DNA of 64,000 nt from Symbiodinium kawagutii (Eukaryota; Sar; Dinophyceae; Suessiales; Symbiodiniaceae): the NCBI GenBank assembly GCA_009767595.1, contig VSDK01013934.1:165267-229266 (forward strand), in the 5' to 3' direction. Positions 22,786-32,966 of this stretch are shown here, in pieces; the first letter of the stretch is position 1, and each line of letters starts with the position of its first letter. A program made the translations under genes and the position numbers. The notes below the pieces were generated by a model. That model worked only from the letters and a program-made list of their open reading frames with translations, did not search any database and had not been told where the DNA came from.

Positions 22786-23167
22786 TATGATTTTCCATCA
22801 AAGGAGCAGCTGCAAAAAACAAGCAGCACACTCAAATTCCGCGCGGTGAACAAGGATTGCCCACCCTAGCCTATCGGCAAAAAGTGAGCGAACACCTTGA
22901 ATCAAAACATATCATCAGTAATCGGAGGTCCATATTCCACGACGAGTTTCAACCAGCAAGTGATCTACCATCAGCTATATATGGGTGGCGTACGGCTGAT
23001 CACAAATACTGCAGTTGGCTTTCAACCCTTCAGTAACCGGTAACCACTAATCAACCAATACCCTCTGGTGGACTGACATGGCAATCCGTAATCCATCATT
23101 TATAGCCGGTTTCCCAGGGTTTCCATTTTTCCATTGCTATGTTAGTTTACCAAAGGGTATCTGAAAC

Positions 23168-23249
23168 CTGGGCCTGCCATGTCCTGCTCATCATCCATGG
23201 GTTCTTGTAGGACAAGGTACCCGACCACGTCCACCAACTTCAACTCACT
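23168..23249 (-). CDS. Kinase-fold exon with altered DFG (DVV)
   Basis: An 82-bp exon between acceptor GGACCTCAG and donor GGCCCAG|GTTTCA, phase 0 in and phase 1 out. It reads SELKLVDVVGYLVLQEPMDD. In protein kinases the β8 strand and metal-binding loop read LKLVDFG; here the Asp is kept but the Phe-Gly pair is replaced by Val-Val. It joins directly and in phase to the exon at 23686. No activation-loop, APE or C-lobe exon could be recognised below it. Confidence 0.6.
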
Positions 23250-23685
23250 CTGAGGTCCTTGGTTATGACAGCTAGCTTCGGCACCCAGCAGAGAGCTCAA
23301 GTTTCATTACCCTGAGACGATGGGAAAGGAAAATCGGAAAATCACAATACTTTATGGAGAAATCCTGGGACAATCACCACATTGGGAGCCCGGCACAACA
23401 GCGGTGAACGTTTCTCCAAAGCATTGCCGATGCAGTCACTTTCAAACCTAGAAATGGCTTATGCAGAAAAAATGCCCCAAACCATAAACTTACGAATTCA
23501 ACACCTATAAATCCACAAGTTCTTCGCTTGCAAATTCAATTCATACCCATAAATCCAATCATTCCCTACGACAAAAACCTGTTCAAATGGACCCATGTCA
23601 GGTGGTATCAAGTGGAGTTGTGGGTTATATCAAGGCTGATATTACCAAAAAACTTGGCCATGTCAGTTGATATCAAGTGGACTAC

Positions 23686-23791
23686 CAAGGCCATGTCCTT
23701 CGGCGCGCCAGCTGCCATGGCACCATGGGCGAAACGGAAGTTGTCAAACTTCAAATCCTCGGCGCTGCGCTGCCCATCTGCTGCAGCAGTG
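23686..23791 (-). CDS. Kinase-fold exon with altered HRD (AED)
   Basis: Reads SAEDLKFDNFRFAHG and ends KDMAL at donor CCTTG|GTAGTCC, phase 0. This corresponds to the kinase catalytic loop HRDLKPEN: the His-Arg is replaced by Ala-Glu, while the catalytic Asp, the Lys and the Asn are kept, followed by FRF as in many protist kinases. Two acceptors fit. CTCTGCAG at 23792 gives a 106-bp exon in phase 2 and ATGGGCAG at 23770 gives 84 bp in phase 0. The second yields a loop of more normal kinase length. The plus strand is also open here, so the chain with neighbouring exons is what supports the call. Confidence 0.6.
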
Positions 23792-24317
23792 CTGCAGAGA
23801 GATGCGCAATGTTGAGAAATAAAGCCATCAAATGACTGAAAGAAAATTGGTGCGGAAAATAATGGTGATGATTGCTGGTAGGCGACCGAGGGCAACAATA
23901 TTCCAAAAGGAATCTTCAAGTTGAATCTTCAAGTGTTTCACTGGAAGGTGTGTGGGATGATTTTTGCACTGGAATGATGCATCATGACTCTACAACAGCA
24001 AGTGCATGAGATGCGTTGGGTTGCTTTGACCTCTGAGCAGTGATCTTAAAAAACACATGAAGGAGCTACGAGAAACAACAAGCTGAACTGGCTGTGCTTA
24101 AACAAGGATCGACAAATCATTTCGTGGTTTCAAAAGCCCTCCACTAGTTTTTGTCATTTCTTCATGAAGTAAAGTGGCTCACTGGGTCGGATCAAGACTT
24201 CATATTACTTCATACCCAAAATTCCGGCAAATTTGAATTGCTAGCCCTCAATCTCCTGGAATCTGCTACAACCAGCCGAAATTTGCAGCTCAAAGGCATC
24301 TGCTTTCAACCAAAGAA

Positions 24318-24436
24318 CTGCTTGGTGGTTTGAACTCCTATGAAAAATATTAGTCAACCAAACATTTGTTAATGATTACATATGATTACTATAGGGAAAA
24401 TATGGGAAAATTACAAATGTTTGAAACCACCAGCCA
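24318..24436. mobile_element. Family A TIR element
   Basis: CTGCTTGGTGGTTTGAAC, an ATATTAGTCAACCAAACATT core and GAAACCACCAGCCAA. It lies in a predicted intron of the kinase-like gene. Confidence 0.7.
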
Positions 24437-24699
24437 AAGAAACATCCCATCTCGCTCGATGCCGCGCTGGGATCTCGGTGGCCAAGGTTCCCTGTGTACA
24501 AAGCCATGTCGATGAACTTCACGCGCTGCGAGCAGAATCTCGTGAAGGATCCTGGCCGAATCCTATGCCATGGGGAGCCGTCACCTGTTGGACTTGTGAA
24601 CATCAAGCGCCATGGAACCTGGTCTCATGCTCACCAATGTGTTGATGGATAGCCCTTAACCCTTGATCATGCTACCACATCGACGGGCTGATAGTGGGG

Positions 24700-25180
24700 G
24701 TATCCATACTTGATGACAAGTATAGTCTATGCAGGCTGCAATCGCAAATCAAAGTTCCACATCATCTTCCATACCTGGGAAAAGAGTGGCAGCTTGAAGC
24801 ATCATTTGACAATTATGTGGAGGCGCACGTATGGTCATGATGCGTCGTGCATGGCGACGTGGCTTGCGACGAATCAATACACAGTCTTTGGTAGCTCTAT
24901 AGGCATCATTTACACGTGTGTCTTATGTTTGAGAAAGTTGTTTGATGTGGTATGTGCACCTGACCGTTCTTTGCACCCTGAAGTAATTACCATCTGGAGA
25001 AAGCCGCTGCCGGATCATGCCGTATCCATCTGCAGGGGTCGTATGGGTTCGTCAATTCTAGAATACTTGCCCATTGATGGCGAAATTGAGCTCCACACAT
25101 GGCAAAAAGGCATATATCATTGTTGTCCCCAACACCGCATTTGCGTTGGCTCTGTCAGCATCTGCACATTTTGATGCTTT
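24700..25180 (+). other. Open 154-codon frame, probably not a gene
   Basis: The plus frame from 24710 to 25174 is open but has no family signature, no GC third-position bias and lies inside a predicted minus-strand intron. Confidence 0.3.
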
Positions 25181-25705
25181 CAAGGCCAACCTAAGCACCA
25201 TAGAATCTAGAAAAAGCGACCGGGTCAAAGCTCAATAACTGTTCACATCCCAAATTTGTTCCCAAAAGCGACTGCATGGTCTTGCCAACACCAGGGGTTA
25301 CTTAGAGGTGATGCCTCCCACATGCTACCCCTGCTGCTGGTGAGCTAGACATTTAAATTTGAGGGATCAACAAGCATCACAGTGGAGGATCCCCAGTATC
25401 ACCCCAAAAAAATTTGGAATGGTTGCCCCTTGGCATGTTTTAGCGTCTAGAGTATCTAGGGGATAGGTCATCATTAACCAACCATTCATCCACCAAATAT
25501 CCAATATGAATTGACCATAGTGACTCTTCAGCTACTGCATCTCACCATGGTCAACTAACCCCTGCACATCCAAGTAGCGAGCATATTCACCAGGAATGGA
25601 CCACTATCAGCTGACTCTCAGAATCTTATCCTCCAATATGATCCCATGATATCCCATGCCAGAGACCTTAGTCAAACAACCGCCCCGTGAGCGCTTCGCC
25701 GCTAC

Positions 25706-25782
25706 GCCCCCCTCCTCATGGCCATCAACTCGCTCCGCCCTTGGCCCTGGACCGTGGCGAGTGCGGGGTGCGTGTGGATCTC
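25706..25782 (-). CDS. Kinase-fold αE-region exon
   Basis: Reads EIHTHPALATVQGQGRSE and onward to donor GGGGGGC|GTAGCG. A shorter version ending at 25753 (CCACG|GTCCAG) reads only EIHTHPALAT and joins in phase 0 to the alternative start of the next exon at 23769. The IH.HPA pattern fits the end of kinase helix αE just before the catalytic loop. The acceptor is ACCTGAAG. Three frames are open in this GC island, so phase continuity with 25991-26055 is the main support. Confidence 0.45.
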
Positions 25783-25990
25783 CTTCAGGTAGTGTTTCAG
25801 GGTGTTTCATGGTGCTTTCGTTCCGTGTTTCCCAGAAACTCCCCCCAAAGAACATAGACACATCGCATAAACAAGGCTGGTCTTCAGCACGGAAACCCGG
25901 CTCATGGTTCACCACATCCCACTACATCCCATCACCGGTGAATCACAAAAAAGCTCGCCACGAGCTTTTGTGCAAGTGGTCCGGTGCCAC

Positions 25991-26055
25991 CAGGGTTTTG
26001 CTTGCCGCACGCATGGCTGTGCATTTCCGGTACGATGGGACGTCGAAATGTCTGG
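25991..26055 (-). CDS. Kinase-fold αD-αE exon
   Basis: A 65-bp exon between acceptor TTTTGAAG and donor ACCCTG|GTGGCACC, phase 1 in and phase 0 out, which is exactly what the flanking exons need. It reads RHFDVPSYRKCTAMRAASKT and then L. Joined to the next exon it gives AASKTL/EIHTHPAL, which fits kinase helix αE. The plus strand also carries a good donor (CCCAAG|GTATGAG), so this exon alone would be weak. Confidence 0.45.
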
Positions 26056-26739
26056 CTTCAAAACGCTTGGATGGGATTGCCCAAGGTATGAGCCGTTTGT
26101 TAGCTGTGCTTTGGTTCTAGATCGGCATGTGCAGAAGCATGTCTCATTGAATGTTATATAACTCTTCTTGGTGTCTCAACATATGCACTTACACATGGAA
26201 ATCGTACGCTACACATTGCTGCATACATGTGAATACACACAAATGAAGAAACACATGTGTAATTGTTCAAGCATGACATAGCATAGTGCATGAAAAAATA
26301 AAGCATGTACGATCATAAGCACGTATTTGTGGAGTATACATCTGACACATCAAATATGTGTGCGAAGTCTACCTTGCACCCTACCCTTTCAATGCCCTTC
26401 CCAAAATATGTGTGTTCATCCTTTCAGTGCAGCAATTTATGGCACCCTCATGATGTCACGGCAGTTCTCCTACAGAATTTGGCATTATGAAGGCCACCAA
26501 CAACCATGACATGGCCAGGAGTCAGATAACCACCCCCAAAACAGCCCAGGCAATATTTTGATGGTGTTCAACCCAGTTGGGTCCGCTCTCTGGCTATGGG
26601 ATGCAGTGGCTCAACCGTCCCAAAATTGATGGATGAACATCCCACCACTCGGACCAACTTGGGCTGAACAGCCCGAACCAACGGCCACCATCTCGGCCAA
26701 TCCACGGCGGTTCGATGTGTGTCGCTTGGCATGAAACCC

Positions 26740-26868
26740 ATATATGGCGAGCTGGATCAGTATCAATCAACTAATGTAATGGAGGATGCACCAAAAATGA
26801 TAAGAAAAACAATGGTTAATAAATGCTAATGATGGGGAACCAGGGGTACAGGGTTTTGATTTCACCCA
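26740..26868 (-). mobile_element. Family F element, decayed, inverted
   Basis: Contains AATGGTTAATAA and GGGGAACCAGGGGTACAGGG and ends TTCACCCA, matching 49299-49418. Confidence 0.5.
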
Positions 26869-26967
26869 CAGCTTTACATGGATACGATACATCGAAGCAA
26901 CACGGAGAATCATCAAGAGAAATCCGCACTTTTGCGCAAGTTGATCTTCCGAAATTAAAATTGCCAT

Positions 26968-27067
26968 CTGGTTGGTGGTTGAACCACCCCTCTGAGAAAT
27001 ATTAGTCAACCAACCATTTCTTAATCAATACTAGGGAAAATAAAACATGTTGGAAACCACCAACCAG
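26968..27067. mobile_element. Family A TIR element, best copy
   Basis: CTGGTTGGTGGTTGAACCAC at the left, GAAACCACCAACCAG at the right and AAATATTAGTCAACCAACC in the core. It starts its run about 40 bp inside the intron downstream of the kinase hinge exon. Confidence 0.8.
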
Positions 27068-27108
27068 AAAATGGCCATGTCCACACTCCCTTCCCCCTTT
27101 TTCAGCAC

Positions 27109-27211
27109 CGCGCTGTGCTGTTCGAGCCTCCTTGGAGAGCATCCAATCAGACAGGTCTGGGCCGTCCAAATGCTCCATGATGACGTAGAGAAACGTTGGA
27201 CTCACCAACAC
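27109..27211 (-). CDS. Kinase-fold hinge exon
   Basis: A 103-bp exon between acceptor CTGGGCTCAG and donor AGCGCG|GTGCTG, phase 0 in and phase 1 out. It reads SPTFLYVIMEHLDGPDLSDW. That is the β5 strand, hinge and start of αD of a protein kinase (compare the usual ..YLVMEY..GGDL.D..), and is the clearest family match in this gene. It follows the αC-β4 exon at 27837 in phase, giving KPNVTHVYQ/VLVSPTFLYVIME. A later acceptor (GGTGAG at 27201) is possible but would break phase. Confidence 0.75.
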
Positions 27212-27836
27212 CTGAGCCCAGGAGCGACCAAGGTGATACGTAGCCTGACCACCATTTGGTGAACAGGCACTCCTGGTAGCTCCTGGCCTGGCTCCCCCTT
27301 TCACAGCCCTTGGCTATCTGGGTACCCTTGGCTCCGGATCGCCCCCCAACCAACAGCCAGACAAGATGTATATAAGCGCATCAAAACAACAAGCGCCCAC
27401 CTCGGTCCAAATTGTCTGGAGCATGGCTGGCTTGACTTTTTTCTGTCTCAAGTTTGGAGATAGGTGGAGAAGCGAAGAATCATCGCTGGTATTGCCATGC
27501 AATGTGCTTCGACAGCGGCCTCTGCACTACGCTTGGGCTAGAGTTTGTCTGCCAAGTTCTGCCACTGGGCATTCTCTCGTAGGACCCGAACAGTTGTTTG
27601 AAACATGTGTTCCTTCTATTGCGAAATTTACTTTGTTCGCGATGCTTGATTACACTCACCGCTCAGAGTAGGATTTGTTTACAAGACATTAAATCACAGC
27701 CAGCTAGGGCTGTGACTGGTGAATGTAGATAGCTCATCGTGTTGTCAATCCTTCACTGCGGAAGGTAGCCATCCTCCCTGCACAGGCTAGTAATTAGCAT
27801 GGAGTTGATACCTGCCATGCGCTCCGCACTGCGCAC

Positions 27837-27929
27837 CTGATAGACATGTGTCACGTTTGGCTTGTTCATGAACAGCCAGTTGGACACAATTCGCCTCGGT
27901 AGCGCATGAGAAATGTGACCCTCCAACGA
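27837..27929 (-). CDS. Kinase-fold αC-β4 exon
   Basis: A 93-bp, 31-codon exon after a strong acceptor (TTCCTCCATCCCTCAG), ending at donor TATCAG|GTGCGC, phase 0 at both ends. It reads RRIVSNWLFMNKPNVTHVYQ at its end. The PNVTHVYQ text is the kinase HPNIV..Y segment between helix αC and strand β4, with Lys in place of the usual His. Confidence 0.7.
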
Positions 27930-27977
27930 CTGAGGGATGGAGGAAGCACGAGTCCAGGCTCATCTGTGATGGTACAC

Positions 27978-28073
27978 CAGGCACTGTACCGCAATTTCTG
28001 GAGACGTGCCATCCCGCGTGTATGACTGGAATTTGACTTCACAAGGGGCCCAAATGAAACTGAACACTGGGAA
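27978..28073 (-). CDS. Kinase-fold N-lobe exon, β3 lysine replaced
   Basis: A 96-bp, 32-codon exon between acceptor CATTCTTGCAG and donor TGCCTG|GTGTACC, phase 0 at both ends. It reads FPVFSFIWAPCEVKFQSYTR and then DGTSPEIAVQCL. It aligns by eye with a kinase glycine loop to β3 (..FS.VW......VAVK..): the glycines are missing and IAVQ stands where VAVK is expected, so the ATP-anchoring Lys is Gln. The next exon continues in phase. This is the first evidence that the protein is a pseudokinase. Confidence 0.65.
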
Positions 28074-28179
28074 CTGCAAGAATGCCGTGGATGATTCATT
28101 TCAATATGAAACCATCAAACCCCAGTACAAGAAACCGATTTACCATCATGAATGGTAATCAGTGAAACTTTAAACCATT

Positions 28180-28284
28180 CCCTATCCTTCCAGTTACCTC
28201 TATAGTAGGTAACTAACCAGCTGGTTTCTACCATTGTTTTTTAGGGTTGGTTACCCACTATAAAGGTAACTGGAAGGGTAGGGA
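28180..28284. mobile_element. Family C palindromic element
   Basis: CTATCCTTCCAGTTACC at the left, GGTAACTGGAAGGGTAGGG at the right, interior ACCATTGTTTTTTAGGG. The same interior orientation occurs at 41381-41481. Confidence 0.8.
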
Positions 28285-28578
28285 TTGTTCGCTGGTGCGT
28301 CGAGGGTTGAATCATTGGAACCATCATCAATGGATTGTGAAACCATTGAACCAACTTGTGGCTGGATCCAGCTTAGTCGCCCTTTGGCAGGTCCCGGGGC
28401 TATGCTTGCTGCGGTGGGGTCAGCTTGGAATCTTGCACCACAGGTCCAAGAGCACATGATGTGTACCTTGGAACTTAGCCATCAAAACGAAGGTTGGATC
28501 CTCCTTGGTGAACATGATTAGTCAAACTCCTCTCTAAAACAATGGTTTGTGCGAGAAAATTATTGCAAAAAAAAGTAC

Positions 28579-28737
28579 TTAACGACTCATTGCATCCTGC
28601 CAGGTTTCAGCCCCATGCCATCCCGTCGCAGGGGCCCCGGACCGATCTAAACAATCCAAATCGCCAAAGCTCCGAGGTCCGCTTTCCTGGCCATCCGTGC
28701 CAGTGAACACGTCCACATACAATCCCAGTTGCTCCAT
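28579..28737 (-). CDS. Candidate exon upstream of the kinase fold
   Basis: From an ATG at 28737 the minus frame reads MEQLGLYVDVFTGTDGQESG and continues Gly/Asp-rich to a stop at 28579. The last codons are probably intron: a donor at CCTG|GCAGG or CGTTAAG is possible. The ATG lies inside one arm of the inverted repeat 28720-28798, so the true 5' edge may be an internal acceptor instead. No family is recognised; it could be the N-terminal part of the kinase-like protein. Confidence 0.4.
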   Translation of the reverse strand: MEQLGLYVDVFTGTDGQESGPRSFGDLDCLDRSGAPATGWHGAETWQDAMSR

Positions 28738-28798
28738 GCGTGGCGTATTTACCTATACAACCGGGTACTTATATCATGCATGGAGTAGCTGGGAATTG
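28720..28798. repeat. 79-bp inverted repeat
   Basis: CAATCCCAGTTGCTCCATGC is mirrored by GCATGGAGTAGCTGGGAATTG, with about 40 bp between. Confidence 0.7.
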
Positions 28799-29039
28799 AT
28801 ATTAAGGCGAAACAATCTCCTTTGTTGATCCTTACTGTTCAGCATATTTCATCTAACCATAATTAGCTAAAAGTGAACAAAACCATGAATAAGTTGAATA
28901 AAGCTAAACATCCTCCTTTGTTTTGATTCTTATTCATGAGATTTCATGATGTAATGAATTATCATGAATCCTATTCATCATATTTCATCATATAATCATA
29001 ATTAATCGTAATCCCGTCATATATTCATATTTATCAGAA

Positions 29040-29245
29040 TCAGTCATAGGCCAACATCAGTGTTACAAGCTTTGATTGATGGCATTATGCAGTGTGGCTC
29101 GTCATTTGGCAGCCTGCGGGCCGGAGCTGCATGGCTCCCTTTTTTGATGGGTCAACACGCGCCAGCGAACCCCGCAGTCCGAAACTTGAGGCTTGGTGCC
29201 CCCAGTGGAGCAACATTGCTGATAAGCACTGATGATTGGTGAGAA
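29040..29245 (+). other. GC-rich island, possible exon
   Basis: A 60-codon plus frame (LQALIDGIMQCGSSFGSLRA) and a minus frame (SNVAPLGAPSLKFRTAGFAG) are both open. Strand and gene are undecided. Confidence 0.25.
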
Positions 29246-29263
29246 ATGGATGTTATGGAATGC

Positions 29264-29397
29264 CATACTTGGTGGCTTATAGATCCCTTGCTAAAAATAT
29301 TTTTTGAGTGGTTAAATGGTAAATCAATCATATCCCAAAAACACTAAAAACCTAAGTTAGTGGGTATAAGCCATCCAGTTATGGAACGCCATAAGTA
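29264..29397. mobile_element. Family J element
   Basis: CTTGGTGGCTTATAGATCCC at the left, TATAAGCCATCCAG at the right. A second copy at 55745-55874 has the same two ends (CTTGGTGGCTTAGAAATCCC, TGTAAGCCACCCAG). Confidence 0.65.
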
Positions 29398-29779
29398 GTA
29401 ATTTAGGCCTCGGGAGCCCCCAAAGAAATGCATGTATTCAAAGGCGTGTATTCAGAAATATTCCAGTCAGGGCAATCTTTTGAACTTGCGAGACAATTTG
29501 ATCATGAAATCATGGAAGCAAGTTTTGGCTCCCCAGTATCAAACTTTATCTGCCTCATAGATGTCACGACAAAACTAATAATGTACGACAGTTTTCAGCA
29601 CTGTCGATGTTGATATGTTGGTTCTGTTTAGCTCAAAGCCCGCAGGGCCAAAAAATGCTAAGTGGGACTTTTTTTAGCAACTTGAAAAACCAAGGGGCTC
29701 TCAACAATTGGTGGCTGTAGTGAGCTTGCTTACTGTGGAAAAAAATCCTGGACCTGGGGCTCTCGACCCTCGAATTTTT

Positions 29780-30985
29780 TGCCCCCCCCTCTCTAAAAGC
29801 TACAATTAAGCATCATAAATGATAACAACCATGTTTGAAAACATCATTATCTTTAGAGAGAAACATTGGTAATGCATGCATAAGAGTGGTTGTAATTAGT
29901 AAGCATAATAAATACAAATCATGATTATTGACATGTTTTAGTTGTAAGTATTCAGCTTCATTACTATTTCTTTATATTCAATAATGGCTATATCAATATC
30001 AAAATATTAAAGATAAGTCTTTATAAACCATGGTTACACAATATTAATACTACAATGTTTAACTGTGGTTACATGAGTCATATCAAATTTTGCTTGATAA
30101 GTATGAACGTTTTTCAAGATCAATATCATTAGTTGATAAATTCAAATGACTATATTAAAAAAACAGAATGTTATGATTAACGAGAACAAGTCGCATTTCT
30201 TGGGTTGGAGGTTGCCAGGGAATGTGTTCGTTCTTATTAGTTTCAAGTCTTTTTTGCCATGGTTTTGAAAAAAACATTGTAAACATCGATATCCCTAATA
30301 AAAGGATAGCCCTTTATGAGGTCAAGAGCAGCTTCTACTGGGGAAGTTGGTTTTAACTATCAGTGTTTATAAAACAGTGGTATTTACCATATAGTTTGTG
30401 CTTTAAGGGGGTCTGAAACCCCGGTTTTACAATAGACATCATATTCCTTGGGAACCTTTAATCCTGGAAATAACAGTCGTTATGATCATGCTATTAAATA
30501 GATTTTCGGCTAGATCATGTTATTTTGTTACTATTAACATTGATGTTTAAGAATGATTGAATTTAAAGAATAAGATTAGCAATGTAACCACGGCAATGCA
30601 TAAATAGTATTGATATTCGAGAAATTACAAGGCTTCTTGCATCTGTCTTTAATATTCGAATGTTGATATAGCCCTTGTTAATTATATGTCCACAATGTTG
30701 ATGCTGTAGATATCAAATTGTTGAAGCAGAATACTTATTCTTGTTGTATGCATTAAGAATAGAATCACCACTATATATCAAATTATATAGAATAGTAGTG
30801 CTGGTATCTGATCCAAGAACGATAGTCAATAAAGACTTAAGTATGTATCAATGTAAGTAATATTTGTTTACACATATATAATTTATAATCATCATTGATC
30901 ATATTGATACTATCGTTTTTCATTTTAAACACATACAATGTCGTTAGTTTATACTAAGTCCATATTAAAATCACAAAAAAAGGGG
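29780..30985. other. AT-rich block without genes
   Basis: About 1.2 kb of markedly AT-rich sequence with no repeats shared with the rest of the window and no open frame of note. It starts just after a CCCCCCCTCTC run and stops at AAAAAAAGGGGGC. Its composition differs sharply from both sides, which suggests an inserted segment of other origin. Confidence 0.6.
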
Positions 30986-31144
30986 GCTGCCACAGCCTCC
31001 CGCTCTCTATTAATATTGGTTGCCCTGCACGGGTATTGGAGCTCAGGAGTACCAATGCTAGTATAGTAAACTAAAATCTTTCCGCCAGGCAGTTGTCCTG
31101 TCTTGCGGGAACTTCCCCAATAACTTGCAAATATCCGTGACTGG

Positions 31145-31441
31145 ATGTCACCAGTTGGTGAATTGATGTTCTGGTTGGTGCTTTCAACCCCTGTGAAAAA
31201 AATGGATCAACCAAACAACAAAGTGTTGATAACGGATAGTGCAGAGGAAAACTGTTTAAACCAACGACTCTCTTTACCGATATTCCACTTCATCATAGGT
31301 CCTGGGTTCTGTGACCCAAACAATCCAAGCACAGCGGAGACCCTGTTGCTCCAACAGCACGGTGTCGACGGTCGGACCGTCCTGGGGTTCGGAATGCGGA
31401 AGTCACGTAGGCGGTTCAAGGCTTCAAGCCCCCAGTTGTAA
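31145..31441. other. Island open on both strands
   Basis: The minus frame reads LEALNRLRDFRIPNPRTVRP; a plus frame is open across the same bases and starts in a family-A left end (31171). Coding status undecided. Confidence 0.25.
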
Positions 31442-31481
31442 GTTGGTAAACTGCTACCTTTTCTGTATATAAAAGATATTG

Positions 31482-31552
31482 TTATTGCTATTATTATTAT
31501 TATTGTTATTATTATTATTATCATTATTATTATTATTATTCTGATTCTTATT
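31482..31552. repeat. (ATT)n microsatellite
   Basis: An interrupted TTATTATTATTG run of about 70 bp. Confidence 0.85.
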
Positions 31553-31639
31553 AAAATTTAAATTCATATTACACACATATTTACTTTTTGCATCGCCATC
31601 AGCTATGTGATGCTATGTGTAAATCTTAATTTATTTGCC

Positions 31640-32130
31640 ACAAGTGGTAATTGCCCTAGTTGGGACCTACGTTGACTACGTGGGGGGTACTTCTTTGTCA
31701 GGGCTTTGGAAGCATACGGCGCAAGGCCTGCAAGCTCTCCCCGGAGCAAACCAAATCAGACTGAGCAAAGCACCATTCGCAAGTCGCTGGACACCTTTTC
31801 CAGTGAAAGCAACGGGTTTTTACATGTTTTTAGAGGGTTCACTCCAGGCTCACGGGTTGAGGGGTGCCTTGAATCATTTGATCAGGGACATGGTCAAATA
31901 TGTATCTGAAGGGCCCTGTTCCCCTGACCCTGAACGTGTCTCCCCAGAATTCTGTTGATTGCAATACATCAACTGTTGAGATTTCGCCGTGTGCCACCTG
32001 TATTAGACAAAAACGCTTGGAGTTGGCATCGTTTGAATCACTGTAATTTGCTCAGTGACAGCAGCGCAGCGCATGGCAGGCCGTTAGCTGCCGATGCGCG
32101 TCGCCGAAAAGGGGGAGGCTGCAGTGATAC
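31640..32130. other. Open frames of unclear status
   Basis: A 107-codon plus frame (31635-31958) and a GC island at 32060-32125 are open, but without family likeness or convincing splice sites. Confidence 0.25.
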
Positions 32131-32723
32131 ACAAATATAGAACTTCCCCGCCGTCCACATCTCTGGATCATCCAGTCAACTCAACACAATAGCGAAATGA
32201 CGAAACGATCCAGTCAACTCAACTCAACACAATCATGGCGTATCTAAGGTAACTGGCTGGTTCCCCGTTAGTCATCACTATTCGGCGTTGTAGATATCGG
32301 GTTCACCCGTTGTGTGATTTGCTGGATTGTCATCCTGGTTAATGAGCAAATGCTGATGGGATACTCTGATACAAGGTGGCCGCCCTGGTCAAACATTGTG
32401 GAAAAAGCCATGTAACCAGCTATCGGTATTTAAATATATACTGGGTCTTTCTCAAAATAGGGTCCCCTCAAATCATCCATTGTCAACCATGAATAGCCTT
32501 TGAGCTCTCAAAACAACACTCAAGCAAATAGGAGCGGTGCCAACTATATCTACCATTTGGTCACACCACCCAATAGCTCCAAACCGCTCCCCCATTAGAA
32601 GGGCACAGGGAGACCTATACCCTTGGCCTCGCTTGCTCGCAACCACCAGCCAAACATAGTCATCCAGCCAACCTACCCGGTTGGGTATTTCTCCAAAAAA
32701 GGGAGCTCCCGAATCATTTTGTA

Positions 32724-32725
32724 AC

Positions 32726-32758
<33 letters not shown>

Positions 32759-32762
32759 CATA
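32724..32762. repeat. (TA)n microsatellite
   Basis: A nearly pure TATATA run of about 38 bp. Confidence 0.85.
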
Positions 32763-32773
32763 ATGATAATGAT

Positions 32774-32903
32774 AATGTTAACCCTGGATTAATAAACCCC
32801 TGGTTGATGACTAAGGGGTATCCCCTCAAAGCCTTGGTTTTCCATTAGAATGGTAACCCCCCCAGTTAATCAACCTGGGGTTTATTAATCCTGGGTAAAC
32901 ATT
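32774..32903. mobile_element. Family L element with long TIRs
   Basis: CTGGATTAATAAACCCCTGG at the left is mirrored by CCTGGGGTTTATTAATCCTG at the right. The ATGTTAACC and GGGTAAACAT extensions lengthen the arms to about 30 bp. Only one copy is in the window. Confidence 0.75.
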
Positions 32904-32966
32904 AATGATAATAACCCATAATAACCCATCCATTTTTGGGATGTCAGGACATAGCTATGGCCTGAG

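Noticed and set aside
23528-23815. 95-codon plus frame with FGAPAAMAPWAKRK
   Set aside because: Antisense of the AED catalytic-loop exon; the minus reading has neighbours in phase, this does not.
24710-25174. 154-codon plus frame
   Set aside because: Lies in a predicted minus-strand intron and shows no family signature.
25656-26120. 154-codon plus frame across 25.7-26.1 kb
   Set aside because: Antisense shadow of the two minus-strand kinase-fold exons, whose phases chain with five others; kept only as an alternative.
28467-28503. 37-bp minus segment reading DPTFVLMAKF as a possible β3 strand
   Set aside because: Leaves in the wrong phase for the 28073 exon, which already carries the β3 position.
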